A DNA stretch of 10,312 nucleotides from Pseudomonadota bacterium (GTDB lineage: Bacteria > Pseudomonadota > Gammaproteobacteria > Steroidobacterales > Steroidobacteraceae). How positions within the stretch are numbered: position 1 is the first letter of the stretch; every line of letters begins with the position of its first letter. The translations under genes were made by a program, and so were the position numbers. This document shows, in pieces, positions 1-8,603 of the stretch. The stretch spans positions 1-10,312 of the forward strand of contig QGUO01000098.1 in assembly GCA_003242495.1 (NCBI GenBank). The letters run 5' to 3'. The notes beneath the pieces are model-generated. The model was not told the origin of the DNA. It searched no databases and was given only the letters and a program-made list of their open reading frames with translations.

Positions 1-1752
1 GCGGTGGCCGAAGCGCTCACCAATATCGCAGCTGCCGACATCGCGCGTCTCAGCGACGTGCGCCTCTCGGCCAACTGGATGGCCGCCTGCGGCGAGCCGG
101 GCGAGGATGCCGACCTGTACGCGACCGTGAAGGCCGTGGGCGAGGAGTTCTGCCCGGCCCTCGGCATCGCCATCCCCGTCGGCAAGGACTCGTTGTCGAT
201 GAAGACCGTGTGGGAGGAGGGCGGCCAGGAGCGCAGAATGGTCGCACCGCTGTCGCTCATCGTCTCGGCGTTCGCCCCGGTGCGCGACGTGGGCGCCACG
301 CTCACGCCGCAGCTGCGCGTCGATGCGGGCGATACCCGGCTGGTGCTGATCGATCTCGGCGCCGGACGCAATCGCCTGGGCGGCTCCGCGCTGGCGCAGG
401 TGTACGGCCGCATCGGACGCGACGCGCCCGATTGCGATGATCCTCAACGGTTGGTGAATTTCTTTGCCGCCATGAGCGAGCTGCGCGCCGCCGGGCAGAT
501 TCTGGCGTACCACGACCGTTCCGACGGCGGGCTGTTCGTCACTCTGGCCGAGATGGCATTCGCCGGGCATTGCGGGGTGGACGCGAGCCTGGCGTGTGAG
601 GCGCACGCCGCCGCGGCCGCGCTGTTCAGCGAAGAGCTGGGCGCAGTCATCCAGGTGCGCGCCGCCGAGCTCGAGCGCGTCCTGAGCACGCTCGCGCGCC
701 ATGGGCTCGGCGAGCTCAGTCGCGAGATCGGCCGCGTGACCGCGCAGGACCGGGTGCGCATTCTTGCCGGCGGCGTTACCGTGCTCGATGAGACGCGCAC
801 CGACTTGCATCGCGCCTGGTCGGAGACCAGCTACCGCATGGCGGCGTTGCGCGACAATCCCGAGTGCGCGCGCGAGCAGTACGAATCGGCCACCGACCCG
901 GACGATCCGGGGCTGAGTGCGCAGCTCACGTTTGCGCCCGAGGACGACGTGGCCGCGCCCTACATCGCCAAGGGCGTGCGCCCGGCCGTGGCCATCGTGC
1001 GCGAGCAGGGCGTGAACAGCCATGTGGAAATGGCGGCCGCCTTCCACCGCGCCGGCTTTGCGCCCTACGACGTGCACATGACCGACCTGGTGGCCGGCCG
1101 GATGCGGCTCGATGACTTCGTGGGGTTGACGATCTGCGGCGGGTTCTCCTACGGCGACGTGCTGGGCGCCGGTGAAGGCTGGGCGAAGTCGATTCTGTTC
1201 AACCCGCGGCTGCGAGATGCCTTCGCGGCATTCTTCGCACGCCCGGACACCTTCTCACTGGGCGTGTGCAACGGCTGCCAGATGATGGCGGCATTGCGCG
1301 AGCTCATTCCGGGCACCGAGCACTGGCCGCGCTTCGTGCGCAACCGTTCCGAGCAGTTCGAGGCCCGGCTCAGCCTGGTGGAGATCACGCCTTCGCCGTC
1401 GGTGCTGCTGACGGGCATGGTCGGCTCGCGCATGCCGATCGTGGTGTCGCACGGCGAAGGCCGGGCCGAGTTCAGGACGGCCGCGGACCTGGCGGCACTG
1501 AACGAGCGCCAGCTGGTCTGCGCCCGTTTCATCGACAACCGCGGACGGGTGACCGAGCGCTATCCGGCGAACCCGAACGGCTCGCCCGAGGGCATCACCG
1601 GCATCACCTCGGCCGACGGCCGCACGACGCTGCTCATGCCGCATCCGGAGCGCGTGTTCCGCACTCTGCAGCACTCGTGGCATCCGGACGAGTGGGGCGA
1701 GGACGGCCCGTGGATGCGCCTGTTCAGGAATGCGCGGGTGTGGGTGGGGTGA
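1..1752 (+). CDS. purL: Phosphoribosylformylglycinamidine synthase, C-terminal part (partial at window start)
   Basis: This is the last 583 codons of the large PurL, which converts FGAR, glutamine and ATP to FGAM in de novo purine synthesis. The reading frame is open to base 1, so the N-terminal part lies outside the window. Numbering from the codon at position 4, the EALTN motif (residues 3-7) and the HDRSDGG motif (about 170-176) belong to the ATP-binding PurM-like half, with a VGKDSLSM motif near 59-66. A class I glutamine amidotransferase domain follows from about residue 325: the nucleophile is C422 in GVCNGCQM, and H547 and E549 in MPHPERVF complete the triad. The 125-residue C-to-H spacing equals that recalled for Salmonella PurL (C1135/H1260/E1262), which implies that about 713 residues are missing upstream. 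The fused glutaminase marks the proteobacterial long form rather than the PurL/PurQ/PurS complex. The stop TGA sits in a hairpin loop, 21 nt from the stop of the convergent gene. Confidence 0.97.
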   Translation, partial: AVAEALTNIAAADIARLSDVRLSANWMAACGEPGEDADLYATVKAVGEEFCPALGIAIPVGKDSLSMKTVWEEGGQERRMVAPLSLIVSAFAPVRDVGATLTPQLRVDAGDTRLVLIDLGAGRNRLGGSALAQVYGRIGRDAPDCDDPQRLVNFFAAMSELRAAGQILAYHDRSDGGLFVTLAEMAFAGHCGVDASLACEAHAAAAALFSEELGAVIQVRAAELERVLSTLARHGLGELSREIGRVTAQDRVRILAGGVTVLDETRTDLHRAWSETSYRMAALRDNPECAREQYESATDPDDPGLSAQLTFAPEDDVAAPYIAKGVRPAVAIVREQGVNSHVEMAAAFHRAGFAPYDVHMTDLVAGRMRLDDFVGLTICGGFSYGDVLGAGEGWAKSILFNPRLRDAFAAFFARPDTFSLGVCNGCQMMAALRELIPGTEHWPRFVRNRSEQFEARLSLVEITPSPSVLLTGMVGSRMPIVVSHGEGRAEFRTAADLAALNERQLVCARFIDNRGRVTERYPANPNGSPEGITGITSADGRTTLLMPHPERVFRTLQHSWHPDEWGEDGPWMRLFRNARVWVG

Positions 1753-1761
1753 GCCCCACCC
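1742..1761. terminator. Perfect hairpin at the convergent gene junction (possible bidirectional terminator)
   Basis: The arms GGGTGGGG (1742-1749) and CCCCACCC (1754-1761) are exact reverse complements around a 4-nt loop TGAG that contains the purL stop codon TGA (1750-1752). The structure lies 12 nt beyond the stop of the opposing minus-strand gene, so it could act on transcripts from either side. No T-run follows on either strand, so a classical intrinsic terminator is not supported; an RNA 3'-end stabiliser or a weak terminator is possible. Confidence 0.45.
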
Positions 1762-1773
1762 GGGGTCCAAGGT

Positions 1774-2427
1774 CTACTCCCAGCCGCGGGTGGCCGCCTG
1801 GGCCGCGGCATTGGCGGGGCGGGCGATGAGGCCAGACTGGGTCATCAGTATCTGGTAACGCGCCCCGTCGGCCATCGGCAGATACGTGGCGCTGCCATAC
1901 ACCGCATCGACCATCGGCAACCAGCGCGGATACCGGCTGGACAGCAGCCACAGGTCGATGCCGGGGTTGTCGCTGAGGCTGTAGACGGTGCGCTCGTCGC
2001 GACGCTCCTGTTCGATGTCGCGATAGCGTCCGCTCACCCGTTCCAGCCGGTACTGGGCATCGAGACCCAGCAGGTTGGCCCAGCCGCGCCATTTGAGCAC
2101 GCGCGCATCGAGCTGCCACTCGTCGCCGGCGAGGATGAACATCTGCATCTCACCGCTGGGAATCTGCGTGATCGTTGCCCGGTAGCGCTGCGGCCCGCGC
2201 GCCTCGAAGACGATCTCCGCCGCCGGCCGCTCGTAGGTGAGCCGGGCGTAGGTGTGCAGGTTGAGCGAGACGGTGAAGATCACGGCCCCGACGCCCAGCA
2301 GGAGCAGGCCCGCGACGGCACTGCCGCCGGCCGCGAAGAACCGCGCGCGCAACAGGCGCTGCGTGGCGAGCGCCAGCAGCAGCAACCCGAACACGGCGAA
2401 GACCAGAGCGACGGCGTCGGTGTGCAT
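1774..2427 (-). CDS. Conserved small inner-membrane protein of unknown function
   Basis: The product is about 217 aa with two hydrophobic helices at the N-terminus (roughly residues 5-23 and 34-56 from the chosen start), followed by a polar domain of about 160 residues that is probably outside the membrane. The polar domain is rich in aromatic residues and charge, with segments such as DARVLKWRGWANLLGLDAQY, SGRYRDIEQE, VYGSATYLPM and SGLIARP. From memory, similar proteins occur in gammaproteobacteria and are often labelled 'cation/multidrug efflux pump'. Two helices and no transporter fold make that label doubtful, and I assign no function. Two starts are possible: ATG at 2445 has no visible Shine-Dalgarno, while the in-frame ATG at 2427 has GAGGA 11 nt upstream and places the first helix directly at the N-terminus, so I chose 2427. 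The gene lies downstream of hutH on the same strand, beyond a spacer of 286 bp, and converges on purL. Confidence 0.8.
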   Translation of the reverse strand: MHTDAVALVFAVFGLLLLALATQRLLRARFFAAGGSAVAGLLLLGVGAVIFTVSLNLHTYARLTYERPAAEIVFEARGPQRYRATITQIPSGEMQMFILAGDEWQLDARVLKWRGWANLLGLDAQYRLERVSGRYRDIEQERRDERTVYSLSDNPGIDLWLLSSRYPRWLPMVDAVYGSATYLPMADGARYQILMTQSGLIARPANAAAQAATRGWE

Positions 2428-2514
2428 GGAATACAGCGTCCTCATGTCACGGCAGCGGCGTCAGGGGCGCGCCGGCGGCTCGTGGGATCCCCGTGCGCGC
2501 CAGCAAGCGTCCGG

Positions 2515-2536
2515 CATTCCGGCAGGCGCGGGAATG
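2515..2536. repeat. REP-like imperfect palindrome in the hutH-downstream spacer
   Basis: On the plus strand, CATTCCGGC (2515-2523) and GCGGGAATG (2528-2536) pair around the loop AGGC, giving a 9-bp stem with a single mismatch at the seventh pair. Read on the minus strand it begins CATTCCCGCG, resembling the dispersed extragenic palindromes (core CATTCCCGC...GCGGGAATG) common between genes of high-GC proteobacteria. An 8-bp palindrome GGGATCCC lies at 2484-2491. The surrounding spacer (2446-2713) otherwise shows no convincing gene. Membership in a genomic repeat family is inferred from one copy. Confidence 0.4.
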
Positions 2537-2600
2537 ATGAACCGCACAGTTCGCGCGGGTTGCGCTCCCCGATGGCGATGAGATGGGCGATGCGGCGCGC

Positions 2601-2617
2601 CCGCCCGGCCCGGGCGG
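2601..2617. other. GC-rich hairpin between hutH and the small membrane protein gene
   Basis: CCGCCCG (2601-2607) and CGGGCGG (2611-2617) are exact reverse complements with a GCC loop. It lies about 97 nt past the hutH stop in the direction of hutH transcription and has no T-run. Such stems arise easily in DNA this GC-rich, so a role in ending the hutH transcript is only a possibility. Confidence 0.2.
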
Positions 2618-2713
2618 CGCCCGACCGACTGCGCGGGCAGTCCGCGCGGCGGCAGCCGGGTCGGGCAACGGCCCCGCTGCAACACGGCGTGCAGGCCGCG
2701 GGCGCGCCGGACT

Positions 2714-4258
2714 TCAGCCGGCCGCGGCGCGCAGCGCACGGTGCAGGAAATCCGCGATCTCACCGCGTTCGATGAGCTCGGCGAGCCGGGCGATGTCGCC
2801 GTCCAGGCGGTGGTCGCCGGGCTGGTACGCGACGAAGCGTCGCACGAAGGCGTGCACCTGCTGCAGGGGCTCGGTGGTGCGCAGCGGCTCGAGCTTGTCG
2901 AGGGCGTGCGCAGCCGCGAGCAGCTCGATGGCGAGGACCCGCGCGGTGTTGTCGCAGATGCGCTCCAGCTTGTAGCCCGCCCAGGGCGCCATGCTCACGT
3001 GATCTTCCTGGCCGGCCGAGGTGGTGACGTTGTCCACGCTGGCAGGGTGGGCGAGGGTGCGGTTCTCCGACGTGAGGGCCGCGGCCGTGACGTGCGCGAT
3101 CATGAAGCCCGACTCGAGTCCCGGCTCGGTGGTGAGGAACATGCTGAGCGCAGGATTCACGCGCCGGTCGAGCAAGTCGGTCCGGCGCTCGGACATGCCG
3201 GCGAGCTCGGTGACCGCGATGGCCAGATAGTCGCTCAGCATGGCGAGCGGCTCGGCGTGGAAGTTGCCGCCCGACAGGATGTCCTCGCCGAAGATGAGCG
3301 GATTGTCGGACACGCCGTTGATGGCCGCGCCCAGCACCGCGCGCGCGTGGTCGAGCACGCCCTCCACCGCGCCGAACACCTGGGGCATGCAGCGCACCGC
3401 GTAGGGGTCCTGCACGCGGTCACAGTTCTCGTGATCGCGGTGAATGGCGCTCTCGGTGAGCAGGAGACGGAAGCGGCGCGCGACCTCCATCTGGTGCGGC
3501 GAGCGGCTCGCCTCGTGGATACGGGCATCGAAGGGCGTGTAGCTCCCGGCGAGACCGTCGACCGTGAGCGCGCCAATCACGATGGCCGAATCGAGCAGCC
3601 GCTGTGCGCGCAACAGCCCCTCGAGCGCCAGTGCCAGGCTGAGCTGTGTGCCGTTGATCAGGGCCAAACCCTCTTTGGCCTCGAGCGCGAGCGGGGCGAA
3701 ACCGGCCGCGGCACACACCTCCCGTCCGACCAGCGTGCGTCCCTGGTGGCGCGCTTCGCCTTCGCCGATCAAGCACAGCGACAGGTGCGCCAGCGGTGCG
3801 AGGTCGCCCGAGGCGCCCACCGAGCCGCGCTCGGGCACGATGGGCAGAACGTCCCGGGCGAGCAGGGCGAGCAGCGCATCCACGATCTCGGGGCGGGCGC
3901 CCGAAAACCCGGCGGCGAGGCTGTTCGCCTTGAGCAGCAGCATCAGCCGCACCCGGTCCGCGGCGAGCGGCGCGCCCACGCCGCAGGCGTGGCTGCGCAC
4001 CAGGTTGAGCTGCAGCTGACGCACCTGGTCGGGAGAGATGCGCCGGTTGGCGAAGGCCCCGAAACCGGTGGTGATGCCGTAGCTCACCCGGTCGCTGCGC
4101 ACCGCGGCGCGCACGGTCTCGACGCTGCGCTGCATGCGCAGGCGCGCCGCTTCGCTGAGCGCCACCGGGCGCGGCGACTCGAGGAACGACTGCAGGTCGG
4201 CGACCGACAGCGATTCGCCGTCGAGCGTCAGGACGTCAGCGCCGCCTGCAGTGCTCAT
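2714..4258 (-). CDS. hutH: Histidine ammonia-lyase
   Basis: This 514-aa enzyme removes ammonia from L-histidine to give urocanate, the first step of histidine breakdown, in the cytoplasm. The self-forming MIO prosthetic group comes from A149-S150-G151 in GSVGASGDLAPLAH. Other active-site positions match Pseudomonas putida HutH (510 aa, recalled numbering) with small offsets: Y60 in YGITTGFG, H90 in the S-H pair, N202 in INGTQ, Q283/Y286/R289 in RVQDPYAVRC, F333 in GGNFHAEP and E418 in QEDH. The S89-H90 pair is the one expected for histidine rather than tyrosine or phenylalanine lyases. The ATG at 4258 gives a family-like N-terminus. No strong Shine-Dalgarno is close to it: the nearest good match, GGAGG at 4282-4278, is 19 nt away, inside the end of ettA. 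The gene begins 14 nt after the ettA stop, suggesting co-transcription. No hutU, hutG or hutI is in the window. Confidence 0.95.
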   Translation of the reverse strand: MSTAGGADVLTLDGESLSVADLQSFLESPRPVALSEAARLRMQRSVETVRAAVRSDRVSYGITTGFGAFANRRISPDQVRQLQLNLVRSHACGVGAPLAADRVRLMLLLKANSLAAGFSGARPEIVDALLALLARDVLPIVPERGSVGASGDLAPLAHLSLCLIGEGEARHQGRTLVGREVCAAAGFAPLALEAKEGLALINGTQLSLALALEGLLRAQRLLDSAIVIGALTVDGLAGSYTPFDARIHEASRSPHQMEVARRFRLLLTESAIHRDHENCDRVQDPYAVRCMPQVFGAVEGVLDHARAVLGAAINGVSDNPLIFGEDILSGGNFHAEPLAMLSDYLAIAVTELAGMSERRTDLLDRRVNPALSMFLTTEPGLESGFMIAHVTAAALTSENRTLAHPASVDNVTTSAGQEDHVSMAPWAGYKLERICDNTARVLAIELLAAAHALDKLEPLRTTEPLQQVHAFVRRFVAYQPGDHRLDGDIARLAELIERGEIADFLHRALRAAAG

Positions 4259-4272
4259 GACGGCCGCCGCGC

Positions 4273-5949
<1,677 letters not shown>

Positions 5950-6041
5950 TGATACCTTGAAAAAGCGGTTGGCTGATGGTTCCCGCGCAACCTCGGGCGC
6001 GGCGCGCTTCGACGCGCGGCGGGGCGCCGGTCGAGCGGCCA

Positions 6042-6047
6042 ATCATA
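6042..6047 (-). promoter_or_regulatory. Possible -10 box for ettA
   Basis: On the minus strand this reads TATGAT, five of six matches to the sigma-70 -10 consensus, preceded directly by CTG. It stands out in very GC-rich surroundings about 92 nt before the ettA ATG. No convincing -35 hexamer is seen at the right spacing (GAGGGC at 17 bp). The implied 5' leader of about 85 nt contains a GCGCG/CGCGC stem (6002-6006 and 6013-6017). Confidence 0.35.
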
Positions 6048-6142
6048 CAGGAAGCCGCCGAGGGGCCCTCAGAGCCCGGCGGACATCCGCGTCCGCCGGA
6101 CCCGCGCCGACACGCCCGGACGCGGGGGCGATGCCCGCTGTG

Positions 6143-6151
6143 TGCTACTCT
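6143..6151 (+). promoter_or_regulatory. Possible extended -10 promoter for the deacetylase gene
   Basis: TGC followed by TACTCT (6146-6151) fits an extended -10 element (TG-n plus a hexamer with the key T1, A2 and T6). It is about 46 nt before the GTG start, and no -35 match is visible 17 bp upstream. An AGGGG/CCCCT 5-bp stem (6166-6170 and 6175-6179) lies between it and the ribosome binding site. The call rests on a short motif only. Confidence 0.3.
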
Positions 6152-6197
6152 GGGCGGGATTTTCAAGGGGAACCCCCCTGGCGAGAGGCAAGACGCC

Positions 6198-7187
6198 GTG
6201 GCTTCTTCCGACACGCCCGAAACCCCCGACCCCCCCAGGCACCCCGTGCTCCTGGTCGCCGGTGAGCAGATCGCCGCGTACGGCTTCGGCGGCGGCCACC
6301 CGTTCGGCCCGGACCGGCACGAGAGTTTCATGCGCGAGCTGCATCGCTGCGGGCTCGACGGGCGCGTGCGCCGCGCCAGCCCGCGGGCCGCGACGCGCGC
6401 CGAGCTGGAGTATTTCCACACGCCGGAGTTCCTGGACCTGGTGCAGGAGCGCTCGGCGAGCGGGCATGGGTACCTGGATGCCGGCGACACGCCGGCATTC
6501 CGCGGCGTCTACGAGGCCGCGAGCCACGTGGTCGGGGCGACCCTGACGGCCGCCGAGGCCGTGATGGCCGGGGAGGCGCGCCGCGCGTTCGTGCCCATTG
6601 CCGGGCTGCATCATGCGGGACGCGGACATGCCTCGGGGTTCTGCGTCTTCAACGACTGCGGCGTGGCGATCGAGTACCTGCGGCGCGTGCACGGCCTGCG
6701 GCGCGTGGCCTATGTCGACATCGATGCGCACCACGGCGACGGTGTGTTCTACGCCTTCGAGGACGATCCCGATCTGTTGTTCGCCGATGTGCACCAGGAC
6801 GGCCGCTCCCTGTTCCCCGGCACCGGCAGCGCCGAGGAAACGGGCACCGGCCCGGCGCGCGGCACCAAGCTCAACATTCCCTTGCTGCCCGGCGCGGGCG
6901 ACGAGGCGTTCCACGAGGCCTGGCTGCGCGTCGAGGCCTACCTGCGCGCCGGGGAACCGGAGTTCATTCTCTTGCAGTGTGGCGCCGACAGCCTGGCGGG
7001 CGACCCCCTGGCGCAGCTGCACCTGAGCGAAAACGCGCACGCGCATGCCGCCGCGCGGCTGTGCGCGATCGCCGACGAGCTCGGCCACGGGCGGGTGCTG
7101 GGCCTGGGCGGCGGCGGCTACGACCGGCGCAACCTCGCACGCGCCTGGACGCGCGTGGTCGGCGCATTCCTCGAGGCGGGCGCGTAG
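6198..7187 (+). CDS. Histone-deacetylase-superfamily zinc hydrolase (AcuC-like, class I-type)
   Basis: This 329-aa cytoplasmic enzyme of the arginase/deacetylase fold is expected to hydrolyse an acetyl-amide bond, on a protein lysine or a small acetylated amine. The full catalytic set is present: tandem H138-H139 in GLHHAGRGHASGFCVFND, zinc ligands D176 and H178 in YVDIDAHHGDG, third zinc ligand D264 in GADSLAGDP, and transition-state Y308 in LGGGGYD. The pattern matches class I HDACs (compare HDAC8 H142/H143, D178/H180, D267, Y306) and bacterial AcuC. The N-terminal GGHPFGPDRH segment is also typical of the family. I chose the GTG at 6198 because GAGAGG lies 9 nt upstream and the family-like sequence begins about 15 residues later; the frame is open back to 5976 but that sequence is not family-like. 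It is divergent from ettA and 126 nt before glyA. The substrate cannot be told from sequence; no acetoin or polyamine genes are adjacent. Confidence 0.93.
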   Translation: MASSDTPETPDPPRHPVLLVAGEQIAAYGFGGGHPFGPDRHESFMRELHRCGLDGRVRRASPRAATRAELEYFHTPEFLDLVQERSASGHGYLDAGDTPAFRGVYEAASHVVGATLTAAEAVMAGEARRAFVPIAGLHHAGRGHASGFCVFNDCGVAIEYLRRVHGLRRVAYVDIDAHHGDGVFYAFEDDPDLLFADVHQDGRSLFPGTGSAEETGTGPARGTKLNIPLLPGAGDEAFHEAWLRVEAYLRAGEPEFILLQCGADSLAGDPLAQLHLSENAHAHAAARLCAIADELGHGRVLGLGGGGYDRRNLARAWTRVVGAFLEAGA

Positions 7188-7202
7188 CCGGGCGTTCGCA
7201 CG

Positions 7203-7225
7203 GCCGCCGGTCGGGCCGCGGCGGC
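7203..7225 (+). other. GC-rich stem after the deacetylase gene
   Basis: GCCGCCG (7203-7209) pairs with CGGCGGC (7219-7225) around a 9-nt loop, 16 nt past the deacetylase stop. There is no following T-run, so it is at best a weak candidate for the 3' end of that transcript. The rest of the 126-bp spacer holds the glyA promoter-like box and ribosome binding site. Confidence 0.2.
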
Positions 7226-7282
7226 GACGGCGGAGCGCTCGCCGGCCCCGGCGCCAGCCTATCCCCACCCTCCGGAGTTCTT

Positions 7283-7288
7283 TACAAT
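7283..7288 (+). promoter_or_regulatory. Likely -10 box of the glyA-nrdR-ribD transcript
   Basis: TACAAT inside TTCTTTACAATCC matches the sigma-70 -10 consensus at five of six positions and is the only AT-rich patch in the spacer. It implies a short leader of about 20 nt before the glyA ATG. The hexamer 17 bp upstream (TATCCC, 7260-7265) is a poor -35, so an activator or other sigma contacts may contribute. Confidence 0.5.
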
Positions 7289-7302
7289 CCCGCTCCCCCA
7301 CC

Positions 7303-7307
7303 GGAGG
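7303..7307 (+). promoter_or_regulatory. Strong Shine-Dalgarno for glyA
   Basis: GGAGG lies 6 nt before the ATG at 7314, the best ribosome binding site in the window. It fixes the glyA start and fits high expression of serine hydroxymethyltransferase. Confidence 0.8.
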
Positions 7308-7313
7308 CCCTCG

Positions 7314-8573
7314 ATGTTTGCAGCCACGACCCGCATCGCCGATTTCGACCCCGATCTTCATGCCGCGCTCGAAGCCGAGCGCTGGCGCCAGGAGGCGCAC
7401 ATCGAGCTGATCGCCTCGGAAAATTACGCGAGCCCGCGGGTGCTCGAGGCGCAGGGCTCGGTGTTCACCAACAAGTACGCGGAGGGCTATCCCGGCAAGC
7501 GCTACTACGGCGGGTGCGAGCATGCCGATACCGTCGAGCAGCTCGCCATCGACCGGGCCAAGCAGCTGTTCGGCGCCACCTACGCCAACGTGCAACCGCA
7601 TTCGGGCTCCCAGGCCAATGCCGCCGCCTATCTCGCGCTCGTCGATCCCGGCGACACCATTCTCGGCATGAGCCTGGATCATGGCGGCCACCTCACGCAC
7701 GGCTCGAAGGTCAACTTCTCGGGCAAGCTGTTCAAGGCCGTGCAATACGGTCTGGATCCGGACAGTGGCGAGATCGACTACGCGCAGGTCGAGCAGCTCG
7801 CCCAGGAGCATCGACCGCGCCTGATCGTCGCGGGCTTCTCCGCGTACTCGCGCGTGATCGACTGGGCGCGCTTCAGGCGCATCGCCGATTCGGTCGGCGC
7901 GTATTTCCTGGTGGACATGGCGCACGTGGCCGGGCTGGTGGCGACCGGCGTCTATCCGAGCCCGCTGCCGCATGCCGACGTGGTCACCACGACGACGCAC
8001 AAGACCCTGCGCGGCCCGCGTGGCGGCCTGATTCTCTCGGCGCGCGCCGACGAGACGCTTCAGAAGAAGCTCAACTCGCTGGTTTTCCCCGGCACCCAGG
8101 GCGGCCCGCTGGTGCACGTCGTCGCCGCCAAGGCGGTCGCGCTGCTCGAGGCGTTGCAGCCCGAGTTCAAGGCTTATCAGGAGCAGGTGGTCGCCAACGC
8201 GCGCGCCATGGCCGGCCGGCTGATGGAGCGTGGCTACCGGATCGTCTCCGGGGGCACGGACAATCACCTGTTCCTCGTGGATCTCACCGACAAGGACATC
8301 ACCGGCAAGGACGCGGACGCGGCGCTCGGGCGCGCGCACATCACCGTCAACAAGAACGCGGTGCCGAACGATCCGCGCCCGCCCTTCGTCACCAGCGGGC
8401 TGCGTATGGGCACGCCGGCGGTGACCACGCGCGGGTTCCGCGAGGGCGAGGTGCTCGAGCTGGCGGATTGGATCGCCGATGTGCTCGACGCCCGCGGCGA
8501 GGCGGACGCGGTGGCGCGTGCGCGCGAGAAGGTGACGGAGATCTGCCGCCGCTTCCCGGTCTACGGTCGCTGA
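7314..8573 (+). CDS. glyA: Serine hydroxymethyltransferase
   Basis: This 419-aa cytoplasmic PLP enzyme interconverts serine plus tetrahydrofolate with glycine plus 5,10-methylene-tetrahydrofolate, the main one-carbon supply for purine and thymidylate synthesis. The PLP lysine is K230 in VVTTTTHKTLRGPRGG (E. coli K229), and D201 and H204 in VDMAHVAG contact the cofactor. Family signatures are seen in order: ELIASENYAS (31-40), EGYPGKRYYGGCE (57-69), VQPHSGSQANAA (93-104) and the C-terminal VTSGLRMGTPA. Length equals the bacterial norm (E. coli 417 aa). It is the first gene of a tight co-directional cluster with nrdR (30 nt downstream) and ribD. A 5-bp inverted repeat TGACG/CGTCA overlaps the stop codon, but it is too short to call a terminator. 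Confidence 0.98.
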   Translation: MFAATTRIADFDPDLHAALEAERWRQEAHIELIASENYASPRVLEAQGSVFTNKYAEGYPGKRYYGGCEHADTVEQLAIDRAKQLFGATYANVQPHSGSQANAAAYLALVDPGDTILGMSLDHGGHLTHGSKVNFSGKLFKAVQYGLDPDSGEIDYAQVEQLAQEHRPRLIVAGFSAYSRVIDWARFRRIADSVGAYFLVDMAHVAGLVATGVYPSPLPHADVVTTTTHKTLRGPRGGLILSARADETLQKKLNSLVFPGTQGGPLVHVVAAKAVALLEALQPEFKAYQEQVVANARAMAGRLMERGYRIVSGGTDNHLFLVDLTDKDITGKDADAALGRAHITVNKNAVPNDPRPPFVTSGLRMGTPAVTTRGFREGEVLELADWIADVLDARGEADAVARAREKVTEICRRFPVYGR

Positions 8574-8603
8574 CGGGGAGCGCGTCACCGGTCCGAGACG
8601 TCC

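Noticed and set aside
2461..2775. Small open frames on both strands in the spacer between hutH and the membrane protein gene.
   Set aside because: They are Arg/Pro/Ala-rich, lack ribosome binding sites, overlap each other on both strands and show no recognisable motif.
5950..6042. A 31-residue N-terminal extension of EttA starting at ATG 6042.
   Set aside because: The extension is Arg/Ala-rich and not family-like, MAQFIYTM matches known EttA starts, and AAGG precedes the internal ATG. The putative -10 box would also overlap the longer start.
5976..6197. A 74-residue N-terminal extension of the deacetylase starting at 5976.
   Set aside because: It would run through the divergent promoter region and has no family similarity; GTG at 6198 has a good ribosome binding site.
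8571..8587. TGACG/CGTCA inverted repeat over the glyA stop as a terminator.
   Set aside because: The stem is only 5 bp with a 7-nt loop and no T-run, and nrdR follows closely on the same strand.
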